DNA of 58,512 nucleotides from Bacteroidota bacterium (GTDB lineage Bacteria; Bacteroidota; Bacteroidia; Chitinophagales; Saprospiraceae), in the NCBI GenBank assembly GCA_017857395.1, contig JAFMDF010000019.1, forward strand, positions 1-58,512. Reading direction: 5' to 3'. Positions 43,364 to 52,531 of the stretch are shown here, in pieces. Made by a program: the position numbers and the translations under genes. The notes beneath the pieces are model-generated. The model saw only the letters and a list, made by a program, of their open reading frames with translations. It was not told the origin of the DNA and did no database searches. The stretch's first letter is position 1. Each line of letters opens with the position of its first letter.

Positions 43364-44665
43364 TTACGTAAATTCAATTTCGAATTCTGTCCTATTTTTT
43401 GCTATTGTTTTTAAAGAAAAATCAAATTTATGATTTCTTAAAATATCTCGAATCAAAGTTAAGCCTATCCCCTGCCCTGTTCGCTTGGTACTGAAAAAAG
43501 GCGTAAATAATTGGGCTTCCATTTCTTTAGTAATTCCCTTTCCTGTATCTCGAATAATTAACTGCTTTTCTTTTTTATGGAGCAGAAAAGAAATCGTTCC
43601 ATTTTGCCCAATAGCTTCTAAGGCGTTTTTAATAATATTTACTAAAACTTGTTCCATTTGAGGCACATCTACCTTAACCATAAAAGGGGTCTTAGTTGGC
43701 TCAAATTCAAAGTCTATCTGATGCTGTGCAGCTTTTGCATGAAAAAGGACGATGACCGATTGTAGTAATTGATTCAAATCATACCTTTCCTTATTTGGCA
43801 AAGGCAAGCGAATAACATTCGCAAAATTGCGCATAAAGTAATTCAAGCGGTCATTTCGCTCAATGGCTACTTCTAGTGCATTTTGATAATCTGTTCGGTC
43901 AGTTACTAAAATTTGTGCTTTATAATTTAAGATGGATTCTAGTATGGAATTAATTGCCCCAATTGAGTTATTTACCTCATGCGCCATCATCCGAATCACT
44001 TTGCCATACGCATTTTTTTCTGCGGCTAAAATTTCTACCGTCAACTCTTCTACCGTAATAAAATGATGATTGAATCCTCTGTCTACAAAATGCGCTTTTT
44101 GACATTTAAACGTTTGCACACCGCTTAGTTGAATGGTCTTAGATTCGCCCGTTTTTAATTCACTTAATGCTTGGGTAATTGGATGATTCAAGGCATGAAT
44201 AGGCTGACCTCTTAAAAGGCGATCGTCTATCTCTAAAAGGGTTCTTGCTTTGGGATTTAGGCTTGAAATATTTTCATCAAAATCTAAAATTAAAATGCCA
44301 ACAGGAGAGGTTTGAATCAATTTATCTAGAAAAAAATGTTGTTCTTGTTGCTTGATGCCTTCTGTTCTTAATTTATCTATCATTTGGTTATATGTCCCAA
44401 CCAGTTTATCCATTTCGGCATTTCCTGTTTCCAAAAATTTTACATTAAAATCTCGGTCTTTGATGGCTTCTGTGCCTGCGGTAATAGTTTCAATAGGTTG
44501 GATTAAGGAACGATATAAGCGAATGGATAATAATACAGACCCTAAGATGAAGAATTCAGAAATGATGAACCATATTTTAGCTTCTTTGAAAATCTGAAAG
44601 GATAGAATGAGTAAGGTCAGGTGAATGATGACGACGAAAAGGATATATTGGGTTCTTATTTTCAA
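43364..44665 (-). CDS. Sensor histidine kinase (NtrY/AtoS-like), intramembrane sensing
   Basis: The 433-residue protein has two membrane helices (about 7-24 and 31-50) with only a few residues between them, so it has almost no periplasmic domain and probably senses within the membrane. A HAMP-like region (about 50-105), a PAS domain (about 112-215) and a kinase core follow. His229 is in RMMAHEVNNSIGAI, the N box is VNIIKNALEAIG, and the G boxes are IIRDTGKGI and RTGQGIGLTLIRDIL. It is the last gene of the efflux array and follows the NtrC-like regulator, its likely partner. Confidence 0.9.
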   Translation of the reverse strand: MKIRTQYILFVVIIHLTLLILSFQIFKEAKIWFIISEFFILGSVLLSIRLYRSLIQPIETITAGTEAIKDRDFNVKFLETGNAEMDKLVGTYNQMIDKLRTEGIKQQEQHFFLDKLIQTSPVGILILDFDENISSLNPKARTLLEIDDRLLRGQPIHALNHPITQALSELKTGESKTIQLSGVQTFKCQKAHFVDRGFNHHFITVEELTVEILAAEKNAYGKVIRMMAHEVNNSIGAINSILESILNYKAQILVTDRTDYQNALEVAIERNDRLNYFMRNFANVIRLPLPNKERYDLNQLLQSVIVLFHAKAAQHQIDFEFEPTKTPFMVKVDVPQMEQVLVNIIKNALEAIGQNGTISFLLHKKEKQLIIRDTGKGITKEMEAQLFTPFFSTKRTGQGIGLTLIRDILRNHKFDFSLKTIAKNRTEFEIEFT

Positions 44666-44712
44666 TTTTGAATTGTTTTATTGTTGACAAAGTATGGTAA
44701 AGCAATATAACC

Positions 44713-44752
44713 ATAGACAGTAGGCAGTCAATAGTGGCAGTAGGCAGTAAAG
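44713..44752. repeat. GCAGTAGGCAGT direct repeats between regulator and kinase genes
   Basis: Two to three copies of CAGTAGGCAGT lie in this junction. The same unit occurs at 31243-31295 and 55868-55900. Confidence 0.6.
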
Positions 44753-44827
44753 ACCTAATTTTCAATACTAAAATTTTGTCTAAATCCAGTTATTTGAACA
44801 GCCTCTAACCATATAACAATTCAACCA

Positions 44828-46192
44828 TTAATCTTCGTAGTTAATATTATATTTTTCTAACCTTCGATACAATGCACTTCTGGTAATTCCCAAAGTCTTA
44901 GCGACCCTAGAGATTTTTCCGCCATGAAATCCCATTGCTTTTTTAATCATGGTTACTTCCATTTCTTCCAAGGTCATTGTACCCACTTCTGGCAAATCTT
45001 TTGCACCACTTTTTCGAGGAGCAGCCACCGCTTGTTTTTGAAAATCACCAACGGTTAACCTATCATTCGCCGTTACTAAAACGGTTCGTTCTACTAGATT
45101 TTTTAATTGTCGAATATTGCCTGGTAATTTTAATTCTTTTAACCATTTTAGGGCTGCCTTATCCACCGTTAAGTTAGGTCGATTATATAACTCTTTCAAA
45201 TTATTGACAAAGAAATTGACTAGTAATGGAATGTCCGATTTTCGTTCCCGCAAGGCTGGTAAGCGAATCGTGATTAAATTGATTCGATAAAAAAGGTCTT
45301 CTCGAAATCTATTTTCGTTTACTAATTCTTCCAGGTTTTTATTAGTCGCACAGACCACTCGAACATCTACTTTTTTGGTTCGACTACTGCCCAGTACTTC
45401 AAAAGTTTTGTCTTGTAAAACGCGCAATAATTTCACTTGGTTATTCATTTCCATATCCCCAATTTCATCTAAGAAAATACTGCCTTGATTTGCCATTTCA
45501 AAACGTCCCATTCTATCAAATCGAGCATCCGTAAATGCGCCTCTTTTATGCCCAAATAATTCACTTTCAAAAAGGGTGGCAGGAATGCCTCCTAAATTCA
45601 CTTTCACAAAAGGCTGATTTTTTCGCAAACTATTTTGATGAACCGCTTCTGCGATTAATTCTTTCCCCGTTCCACTTTCGCCCATGATTAAAACGGTCGC
45701 ATTCGTTTGGGCAATTCGACCAATGGTTTCTAGGATATTTAATAAAGCAGGATTCTCCCCGACAATCTGTTCAAAATTATATTGCTGGTCTAATTTTTTT
45801 CTACTTAAAGATTGTTTTTTAGATTGATTGAGTTGTAAAGTTGTCTGAATAGATTGAATTAAATTATCATTCCGCCAAGGCTTCGCAATAAAGTCTTTTG
45901 CCCCTAATTTGATGCCTTCTACTGCAAGAGAAATCGTCGCCCATCCAGTAATTAAAATCACAGGAATATTCCCATTAATCGTTTTAATTTTTTGTAATAA
46001 AGCCAATCCTTCTTCTCCTGAAGTTTGGATAGAAAAATTCATATCCATCAAAATTAATGCTGGCGTATTGTTTTCGACAAATTGCAGGGCTGCTTCAGGC
46101 GTTTCTACACCTTTGGTTGCAAAGCCCTTTTGCTTCAGCAATAATGCTAAAGAGGTTTGAACTGCTTTGTCGTCGTCTATTATTAGAATCAT
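44828..46192 (-). CDS. NtrC-family sigma-54-dependent response regulator
   Basis: The 454-residue protein has a receiver (1-120; phospho-acceptor Asp50 in ALILMDMNF), an AAA+ domain (Walker A GESGTGKELIAEAVH; Walker B region IFLDEIGDMEMN; arginine-finger FREDLFYRINLITIRLPAL) and a C-terminal Fis-type HTH (GKISRVAKTLGITRSALYRR). The sigma-54 contact loop reads GAFTDA in place of GAFTGA, a known natural variant. It should activate a -24/-12 promoter; one is present at 55421-55436 upstream of the same array. The paired histidine kinase gene is next downstream. Confidence 0.94.
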   Translation of the reverse strand: MILIIDDDKAVQTSLALLLKQKGFATKGVETPEAALQFVENNTPALILMDMNFSIQTSGEEGLALLQKIKTINGNIPVILITGWATISLAVEGIKLGAKDFIAKPWRNDNLIQSIQTTLQLNQSKKQSLSRKKLDQQYNFEQIVGENPALLNILETIGRIAQTNATVLIMGESGTGKELIAEAVHQNSLRKNQPFVKVNLGGIPATLFESELFGHKRGAFTDARFDRMGRFEMANQGSIFLDEIGDMEMNNQVKLLRVLQDKTFEVLGSSRTKKVDVRVVCATNKNLEELVNENRFREDLFYRINLITIRLPALRERKSDIPLLVNFFVNNLKELYNRPNLTVDKAALKWLKELKLPGNIRQLKNLVERTVLVTANDRLTVGDFQKQAVAAPRKSGAKDLPEVGTMTLEEMEVTMIKKAMGFHGGKISRVAKTLGITRSALYRRLEKYNINYED

Positions 46193-46325
46193 TTAGAAGG
46201 ATTTAGGGATAGAAGGATTGCTATAGAAAAAATCTGTTGCCATTCATCCGTTGCCAAAACCATATTCAAAGTAGCATTAAAATCAACATCTTCACCAAGC
46301 AGAGCTTGGCGCTACAGAAAAATCA

Positions 46326-47114
46326 TCATCTTACCAATTCCCCAAACTTTCGCCGAAACAAACCATTAAAAATAGCCCCACGATGCGATTCTTTCTCTAA
46401 AGTAATTAGCTTCACTTTATCGCCAAACATGGCGGCCAATCGCTCCGAATGTTCATAAGGAATCACTCTATCTTTTGTTCCATGAAACAAAGTAACGGGG
46501 CAATTGACCTCTTTTAAATGACTCGAATTATCCAAAGGATATTTGACAAAAAAATTGGGAATATAAATCGGAATATACCGCTTTTTCAATTCATAAAAAC
46601 TCAAATAAGGGGCAATCATGACTAATTGTTTAGGATTATTATTTGCCGCTAAATAAGATGCCATACCGCTTCCTAAGGAATATCCTGCTAGAATAATCTG
46701 GTCTTCTCGATAACTTTCTTTTATGTAATCATACACCTTTTGCACATCTGCATAGACTTGTTCTTGAGAATACATTTCCCCGTCACTTTTACCATAGCCT
46801 CGATAATCGACCATTAAAATATCGTAGCCATTATTCGCCATATTCATTGCCTGCCGCTGACAACGTTTATTTGACCCTCGATTGCCATGTAAGTATAAAA
46901 TCACGCCTTTTGAGTTGTCCTCCCGCATCCATAAAGCATTCAAAAATATATCCTCCGCTACTTCAATTTCTACTTCATGTTTTTTACTAAAGACATAATC
47001 CTCAGACAATTTAGAAGGGCTGAAAAGTAGTCGGTCTTGACCGAACCAAAGCCCTATGCAGAATATACCATATAATACAAAAATAAGCTTAGCTACTCCT
47101 TTTAAGGTTTTCAT
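46326..47114 (-). CDS. Alpha/beta hydrolase with N-terminal membrane anchor
   Basis: The 262-residue protein has an N-terminal hydrophobic helix (about 8-24) and an alpha/beta hydrolase fold: oxyanion LYLHGNRGSNKRC, nucleophile Ser in ILAGYSLGSGMASYLA, Asp in LFHGTKDRVIPYEHSE and His in LEKESHRGAIF. It resembles BEM46/serine-aminopeptidase-like hydrolases. The substrate is unknown. It lies between the second ABC permease and the NtrC-like gene, so it is probably co-transcribed with the efflux system; a modifying role on the exported compound is only a guess. Confidence 0.85.
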   Translation of the reverse strand: MKTLKGVAKLIFVLYGIFCIGLWFGQDRLLFSPSKLSEDYVFSKKHEVEIEVAEDIFLNALWMREDNSKGVILYLHGNRGSNKRCQRQAMNMANNGYDILMVDYRGYGKSDGEMYSQEQVYADVQKVYDYIKESYREDQIILAGYSLGSGMASYLAANNNPKQLVMIAPYLSFYELKKRYIPIYIPNFFVKYPLDNSSHLKEVNCPVTLFHGTKDRVIPYEHSERLAAMFGDKVKLITLEKESHRGAIFNGLFRRKFGELVR

Positions 47115-47274
47115 AATTACAGGATAACAGGATTGTTTCAGGATTAACAGGGGTTAGTCTAAGTAGTTAATCCGCTAATTTTAAAAAATCAAAAATAGCG
47201 CTTTCTCTCTTATCTAAACAATCCTTTAGAAGTATCTGCTTTAAAATTCGTCAAATCCTATTTGCAAGCGCATT

Positions 47275-48441
47275 TTAATCTGCATGTAAAGCAATAGCAG
47301 GATGAATCTTAGAAGCCTGCCAACTAGGATAAAAAGCACAAATACCGACTAGAAAATAAATAACTAAAATAGAGACCAAAATGGCTTTTATATAAATGGC
47401 ATTGGCTAAACCAAAGACATTCATCAATGGAAATTGCACCGCAAAAAAGCAACCTAAAATCAACGCAAAAGTAGCAATGACCATTACTTCGCCCACAAAT
47501 TGACCTGCGATGAGCATTTGAGTAGCGCCCATTGCTCGGCGAGTACCGATTTCTCCTTTACGCTTGTTTATATTCGCCCAAAGAATACCAAACAAGCCCA
47601 ATATGACATTAAAAATTAAAAATCCACAAACCGTTAAAAGAATAATACTCGGAATATAAATTAGGTTATTCGCCGTTTTTCGTTTATCTACTAAACGTTC
47701 TATTTCAATCTGATACCCTTTGGCTATTCCAGAAATGGTTTTGGATAATTGTCCTTCAAATTCGGCTGTTACAGTTGGTTTTACTTTTACCAACAAAGTA
47801 CTAATACGGTCTTTTCCAACTGGTGCAAAATAAATATTCTCTTGTTTATGAAAATCACCTCCCCATCTAAAATTCCCAATCACGCCTACCACTTTCTTAG
47901 GTCGTCCTTGGTCTTCTGGATTTAAAATCTGCCCTATAGCCGTTTCATTCCCAAACAATTCTTCCCGTAAACGTTGATTAATGATGACTGGTTCATATTT
48001 TAAATCATCTGTATTTTTGTCAAACCATTTCCCTTCCGTTAATGGTATCTCCAATACTTCTTCATAATTAGCATCTCCAAAAAAATACCTAGACCAAACT
48101 TCTACCTCGCCTTTTTTCAAACTTTGAGAATTACGAGTCCCTCCAAACGGAATAGCATTCTCACTTACCGTTACATAGTCTACCTCCTCAAAAGTCTCAA
48201 TTCTATTCAACATGTTTTCTTTTTGTTTGCTCAATGAACCTCCTTCTGCATTGGCATTTTCAAACCAAACTACCCACACATTATCACCTTCAAAACCCAT
48301 TGGCTCCACATAATTGGCATATTGAGAAATAATAAAACTCATGACCCCAAATAAGACCAAAAAAGAGAAAAATATTTCTATAATTAATAAGCTATGATTG
48401 CGCTTGCTATTCCACATTAATTTAAATAATTGACGTATCAT
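47275..48441 (-). CDS. MacB/FtsX-type ABC transporter permease, second copy
   Basis: I start at 48441 (MIRQLFKLMWNSKRNHSLLI); the frame is open to 48528 but would overlap the previous gene. The 388-residue permease has a first membrane helix (about 20-40), a large periplasmic MacB_PCD domain (about 45-250) and three C-terminal helices (IPSIILLTVCGFLIFNVILG; VMVIATFALILGCFFAV; AILVSILVIYFLVGICAFYP). The conserved KGEIGTRRAMGAT follows the second helix. It pairs with the adjacent permease and the separate ATPase at 51333-51998, forming a mechanotransmission-type exporter working with HlyD and TolC. Confidence 0.88.
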   Translation of the reverse strand: MIRQLFKLMWNSKRNHSLLIIEIFFSFLVLFGVMSFIISQYANYVEPMGFEGDNVWVVWFENANAEGGSLSKQKENMLNRIETFEEVDYVTVSENAIPFGGTRNSQSLKKGEVEVWSRYFFGDANYEEVLEIPLTEGKWFDKNTDDLKYEPVIINQRLREELFGNETAIGQILNPEDQGRPKKVVGVIGNFRWGGDFHKQENIYFAPVGKDRISTLLVKVKPTVTAEFEGQLSKTISGIAKGYQIEIERLVDKRKTANNLIYIPSIILLTVCGFLIFNVILGLFGILWANINKRKGEIGTRRAMGATQMLIAGQFVGEVMVIATFALILGCFFAVQFPLMNVFGLANAIYIKAILVSILVIYFLVGICAFYPSWQASKIHPAIALHAD

Positions 48442-48445
48442 CTTG

Positions 48446-48512
48446 ATGATTGTTTGATTGTTAAATTGTTTGATTGCCTTCTGCAAACTGCCTACCGAAT
48501 GACTACCTACTT
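48446..48512. repeat. Junction repeats (TGATTGTTTGATTGTT and GCAAACTGCCTAC)
   Basis: The gap between the two permease genes holds GATTGTTTGATTGTT and ATTGTTTGATTGCC followed by a CTGCAAACTGCCTAC unit. These combine two of the repeat families seen elsewhere in the window. Confidence 0.55.
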
Positions 48513-48514
48513 CA

Positions 48515-49756
48515 TCACCCTTCTCCAACCTTTAATGCTGCGACCACATTCATTTTAGACATTCTAAAAGCAGGTAATACACCAGACATTAATCCAAAGA
48601 AAATACAGACAATCAGACTCACAAATAATACTTTTAAGTTTAAGGCTAAATCCAAATCAGCAATTAAGCCACTATTATTGAGGTAATAAATAGCGATGAC
48701 AGCAAGCAATATGCCTATCAATCCTCCTAATAAAGTAATAATCAAATTTTCTACAATGAATTGGTAAACTAAAGTAGCAGAATCCGCTCCAAATGCTTTT
48801 CGTACCCCAATTTCAGAAGACCGTTCCATGATTCGGCTAACATTAATATTTATCAAATTGATAGCAGGTAATGCCATGAAAAGGAAAGCAAATAATCCTA
48901 AAAATAAATAAAAAGGACTCACCGCAAAATCTCTAGTATTGCCAAAAATTCGAAGAAAATTCTGAAGATAAGGTTCTGCCGCAGTCTCAAAGTTCTTCCA
49001 CTCATCAGGCAATACCACTTTAGGAATCATCGCATCAAATTCTGCTTGTATTTCCCGAAACTCCCCAACATCTTTCGCTAATAAAATTCCACCGAAGCTA
49101 CCAATTAAATTTTTATCTCTCATCAAAGTCGTCGAGGTGGTATAAGGAACATATATATCCGCATAAGCAAATATTCGAGTGATAGGCACACCCCTAACTA
49201 CGCCTATAATTCTATATTTTTCCAAACTAATTTCAATCGTTTCTCCTATTACATCCGTTCTATTTCCAAAATATCCTTTCCTTGTTTTTTCATTAATTAC
49301 GGCTACTTTCTCCCCAGCTTCCAGTTGTTGTTGATTAAAGGCTTTGCCTTCTTTGAAGTCAAATTCCATGACTTCCCAAAAATCAGCATCTGTTGTCTTC
49401 AAATTCAATTTTAGTCGATTATTCCCATAAAAAGCATCGACCACTCTGGGTTCTAAAGAAGCCATGGCAATCTTCTGTGGTGTTTTTAGCGTTGATACAT
49501 ATTTATCTAAAAAATGAAAACCGCTACCTCCATTCCATGAACCATTCCCATTGGCTGTAGTCATGGATGCATAAGTAATATATAAGGACCGACCTCTATT
49601 CGTTTCGGGATAGTTTGGACTTACTAAATGGTCTACAAAAGCAGTTAAAACCATTAAGACTGCTAAGGTCAAACTGATGCCAAACAAGCTAATAAACGTG
49701 AAGAATTTCCGTCTTTGTAAGACTTTCCAGGCTATTTTTATATAATTTTTGAGCAT
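48515..49756 (-). CDS. MacB/FtsX-type ABC transporter permease, first copy
   Basis: The 413-residue protein has the same plan as the next gene: one N-terminal helix (about 17-37; FTFISLFGISLTLAVLMVLT), a periplasmic domain (about 45-280), and three C-terminal helices (FLFLGLFAFLFMALPAINLI; IVENLIITLLGGLIGILLAV; VLFVSLIVCIFFGLMSGVLP). SSEIGVRKAFGADS is the conserved cytoplasmic loop. With the second permease it likely forms a heterodimer. It follows the serine hydrolase gene by 53 bases. Confidence 0.88.
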   Translation of the reverse strand: MLKNYIKIAWKVLQRRKFFTFISLFGISLTLAVLMVLTAFVDHLVSPNYPETNRGRSLYITYASMTTANGNGSWNGGSGFHFLDKYVSTLKTPQKIAMASLEPRVVDAFYGNNRLKLNLKTTDADFWEVMEFDFKEGKAFNQQQLEAGEKVAVINEKTRKGYFGNRTDVIGETIEISLEKYRIIGVVRGVPITRIFAYADIYVPYTTSTTLMRDKNLIGSFGGILLAKDVGEFREIQAEFDAMIPKVVLPDEWKNFETAAEPYLQNFLRIFGNTRDFAVSPFYLFLGLFAFLFMALPAINLININVSRIMERSSEIGVRKAFGADSATLVYQFIVENLIITLLGGLIGILLAVIAIYYLNNSGLIADLDLALNLKVLFVSLIVCIFFGLMSGVLPAFRMSKMNVVAALKVGEG

Positions 49757-49809
49757 TTTTTAATTGTTTTGTTGCTGTATTATTTTATTGTTTACCCACA
49801 CCCTAGATA

Positions 49810-51090
49810 CTAATCAAAAGGAGCTAAAATTCGAGAAGAAGCATCATGCCACGCATAGGCAAGATATTCAACTAGAGAATCCTTTTTTGCTTCTTTTAAG
49901 ATATGTTTACCCAAACTATGTAAGGTTTGATAAACAAAAACGCGCATCCCGTGATTGCCATCGGCAGGTCCTGTATTTGCCATAAAAATATAACCCATAT
50001 CTGTTTTGGGGTCAAAAAACATATTCGTATACAAACAATCATCCCCGCCTGTATGTCCTTGTAAATTCAAGGGTACACCGTTGACATTCATGTTGACATA
50101 ATTAAAAAGGCCATGTGCTTTATAGGCTTGATTGGCTACTTCTGTACTCAATTTATTAGCTAATAGAGATTGATGAGAAAGCGGTTGTAAAACAGCTAAA
50201 TCTGACCGTTTTCCCTTTGCTATCATTGCTTGACAATACTTCATTAAGTCTCCAATATTAGTCGTCATATCTCTCACAGGATAAAGGGTCACCCCTTCCT
50301 TTTCGCTTGGATGTAAATTTCTTTCTTCATCCATTACATAATTAGTAGCTAGTAAATTTGGATTCAATTCATTAGCAAACCACGCCGTATTTTCTAAATC
50401 CAAAGGCTCATAAATATATTTTTTTGTAAAAGCCGCAAAAGACATTCCTGAGGTATATTCGATAATGTAGGCTGCTAATGCCGCAGCAATATTCGAATAT
50501 TCATAATAAGTGCCTGGTGCTTGATTTAGCCAATAATCAGCAGCATATAAATCACCACCTTTTACAAAATAACTATTCATAAATGCGGCTAAGCTTGCTT
50601 GTTTGTCTACATCCTTTATATAAATAGACTCTACAACCGCTTCATTATAATTCATTGAAGAAGTATGTGTTGCCAAATGTTCAATTGTGATTGGTTGATC
50701 AGGAAAATGTGGATTTTCAACCACAAACGGCAAATGCTCATTAATGGGATCAGTTATTTTTAACAAACCCAATTCCTGTGCTTTCATTAAAGCAATCCCT
50801 ATATTCGTTTTAGAAACAGAAGCTACTCTTTGTAAGGTTTTCGTTGTATACGGAATTTTTTTTTGCACATTTTGATAACCAAATCCATGGCTATAGAAAA
50901 CAGAGTCCGCATTAAAAACCGCTACTGCAAATCCACCAAATCTGCCGAGGTCTGCTGCTTTTTCTAAAATTTGGGTGATGTTCTCAGGTGTTGCATTCGT
51001 TGTATCTCTACTTTCATATAAGAAAAAAGAACAGGCTATTGCTATCAATAAACATAATACAATCGTTATTATTTTCAATGTTTTTTTCAT
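49810..51090 (-). CDS. Serine beta-lactamase-like hydrolase (class C/penicillin-binding fold)
   Basis: The 426-residue protein has an N-terminal signal or anchor with a possible lipobox (LLIAIAC, Cys20). The catalytic motifs of the beta-lactamase/esterase superfamily are present: Ser91-Val-Ser-Lys94 (RVASVSKTNIGIAL), the Tyr motif in TYYEYSNIAAAL, and HTGGDDC in place of KTG. The family includes esterases, D-aminopeptidases and peptide hydrolases; classical beta-lactamase action cannot be assumed. It sits inside an efflux gene array, between the ATPase and the permease genes, so it may act on the substrate of the exporter (inference). Confidence 0.86.
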   Translation of the reverse strand: MKKTLKIITIVLCLLIAIACSFFLYESRDTTNATPENITQILEKAADLGRFGGFAVAVFNADSVFYSHGFGYQNVQKKIPYTTKTLQRVASVSKTNIGIALMKAQELGLLKITDPINEHLPFVVENPHFPDQPITIEHLATHTSSMNYNEAVVESIYIKDVDKQASLAAFMNSYFVKGGDLYAADYWLNQAPGTYYEYSNIAAALAAYIIEYTSGMSFAAFTKKYIYEPLDLENTAWFANELNPNLLATNYVMDEERNLHPSEKEGVTLYPVRDMTTNIGDLMKYCQAMIAKGKRSDLAVLQPLSHQSLLANKLSTEVANQAYKAHGLFNYVNMNVNGVPLNLQGHTGGDDCLYTNMFFDPKTDMGYIFMANTGPADGNHGMRVFVYQTLHSLGKHILKEAKKDSLVEYLAYAWHDASSRILAPFD

Positions 51091-51241
51091 TGTTTTAAAC
51101 TTTTGGTAACGGATAAAAATGCCTTGAATAAATAGTATGTGATTTCCCCCACGGATTTACTCTCCCCACGAATAATAAAAATTCAACTTATTCTTTCCTT
51201 GTTACTTTGTTGGGTAATTTCAATTGTTTGTAGAATTCGAT

Positions 51242-51291
51242 ATTCCTATTCTCAGACTAGGAATCCCTATCCAGTCGTCCTCCTGACGACT
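51242..51291. repeat. Two small hairpins between ATPase and serine hydrolase genes
   Basis: ATTCCTA (51242-51248) pairs with TAGGAAT (51258-51264), and AGTCGTC (51273-51279) pairs with GACGACT (51285-51291). They lie in the 242-base gap and may tune expression along the operon. Confidence 0.4.
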
Positions 51292-51332
51292 CATGCTTTG
51301 GGCATTTAGATATGCCAAATTTTGAAAATCTT

Positions 51333-51998
51333 TTATTGCACTTGCATGCCATCAAAAAGGCGCACCAACCGATTTGTCCGCTTCGCCATATTCTCATCAT
51401 GCGTCACCATCACTACCGTTGCATTATCCTGTTGATTTAGGTTCAATAAAATATCCATAATTTCATTGCCCATCACACTATCCAAATTACCTGTTGGTTC
51501 ATCCGCAAGGATAAGCGCAGGTCGCCCAACAATTGCTCTAGCAATTGCGACTCTTTGCTTTTGTCCACCCGATAATTGCGAAGGAAAATGCTTCATTCTG
51601 TTTGCTAAGCCTACTTTTTCTAAAGCAGCAGCAGCCAATTCTCTCCGTTGTTTGGCCGTAGATTTTCGATAAATTAATGGCAATTCTACATTATCAATCA
51701 CCGACAAATCATTAATCAAATGAAAGCTTTGGAAAATGAAACCGATGTTTTGATTTCTAAAAGCAGCCAATTGTTTATCAGAATGTTTTTTGAAATCCGA
51801 GCCTGCAATTTGGACCTGTCCTTCAGAGGGTTCATCTAATAAACCGATGATGTTTAACAAGGTACTTTTTCCGCAACCTGATGGGCCCATAATGGATAGA
51901 AATTCGCCTTTTTCTACGGATAAATTAATGTTGTTTAGGGCGACTGTCTCGATAGTCTTGGTGCGATAGACTTTTTCGATGTTTTGTAAATTTATCAT
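51333..51998 (-). CDS. ABC transporter ATP-binding protein (MacB/LolD type)
   Basis: The 221-residue ATPase has Walker [21 protein letters not shown] (about 38-57), Q-loop [20 protein letters not shown], signature [15 protein letters not shown], Walker [15 protein letters not shown] and the switch [10 protein letters not shown]. This is the MacB/LolD class that powers FtsX-like permeases. It is separated from the permease genes by the serine hydrolase gene. Together with HlyD and TolC it completes a tripartite efflux machine. Confidence 0.95.
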   Translation of the reverse strand: MINLQNIEKVYRTKTIETVALNNINLSVEKGEFLSIMGPSGCGKSTLLNIIGLLDEPSEGQVQIAGSDFKKHSDKQLAAFRNQNIGFIFQSFHLINDLSVIDNVELPLIYRKSTAKQRRELAAAALEKVGLANRMKHFPSQLSGGQKQRVAIARAIVGRPALILADEPTGNLDSVMGNEIMDILLNLNQQDNATVVMVTHDENMAKRTNRLVRLFDGMQVQ

Positions 51999-52002
51999 TG
52001 CT

Positions 52003-52519
52003 ATATTGTTTTATTGTTAAATTGCTATATTGCTATTCTCAATCATCCAATTAATTCAAAAACTATGGGAAATACACAGAATTACCTTAAACTTAGTGAT
52101 ATTGAATGTTATATGATTTCTTATAACCTTTCCAATTACGTTTGGAATATTGTCATAAAATGGGATTGGTTCGCTAAAAAAACAGTTGGTTCTCAATTTG
52201 TTACTGCGGTAGATTCTATTTCTGCCAATATTGCTGAAGGTTTTGGTCGTTATCATAAAAAGGATAAAATCAAATTTTACAGGTATAGTCAAGGTTCTAA
52301 TAAAGAAAGTTTTGACTGGAATCAAAAATCTAAGGTTCGAGAATTATTAACCCCAGAGGAATATAAACATATTCTGACTGAGCTTCAAAAACTACCTCGT
52401 TCTATCAATCATCTGATTAAATTCACCAATGAAAAATTGAAGATTTAGGATGCTTTATGGTTTCATTGCTACATAGCTTTATTGTTGGTCGCACAATGGA
52501 ATAACAATAAAACAATATA
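52003..52519. repeat. Inverted repeat flanking the four-helix-bundle gene
   Basis: TATATTGTTTTATTGTT lies at 52003-52017 region and its reverse complement AACAATAAAACAATATA at 52503-52519, one on each side of the four-helix-bundle gene. The sequence is low in complexity and resembles other junction repeats, so an insertion origin is possible but not shown; no target duplication was seen. Confidence 0.4.
52065..52448 (+). CDS. Four-helix-bundle protein (23S rRNA intervening-sequence type)
   Basis: I start at 52065 (MGNTQNYLKLSDIECYMISY); upstream codons fall in a low-complexity repeat. The 127-residue protein shows the family signature FVTAVDSISANIAEGFGRYH near residues 45-64, with helices before and after. 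Members are encoded in 23S rRNA intervening sequences or as lone genes in Bacteroidota; their function is not known. It is oriented against the surrounding efflux operon, between the TolC and ATPase genes, and is bordered by inverted repeats. Confidence 0.88.
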   Translation: MGNTQNYLKLSDIECYMISYNLSNYVWNIVIKWDWFAKKTVGSQFVTAVDSISANIAEGFGRYHKKDKIKFYRYSQGSNKESFDWNQKSKVRELLTPEEYKHILTELQKLPRSINHLIKFTNEKLKI

Positions 52520-52531
52520 TCAATATAACCA

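Noticed and set aside
49810-51090. Antibiotic resistance beta-lactamase
   Set aside because: Motifs fit the broad serine hydrolase superfamily (SxxK, YxN, HTGG); nothing shows action on beta-lactams.
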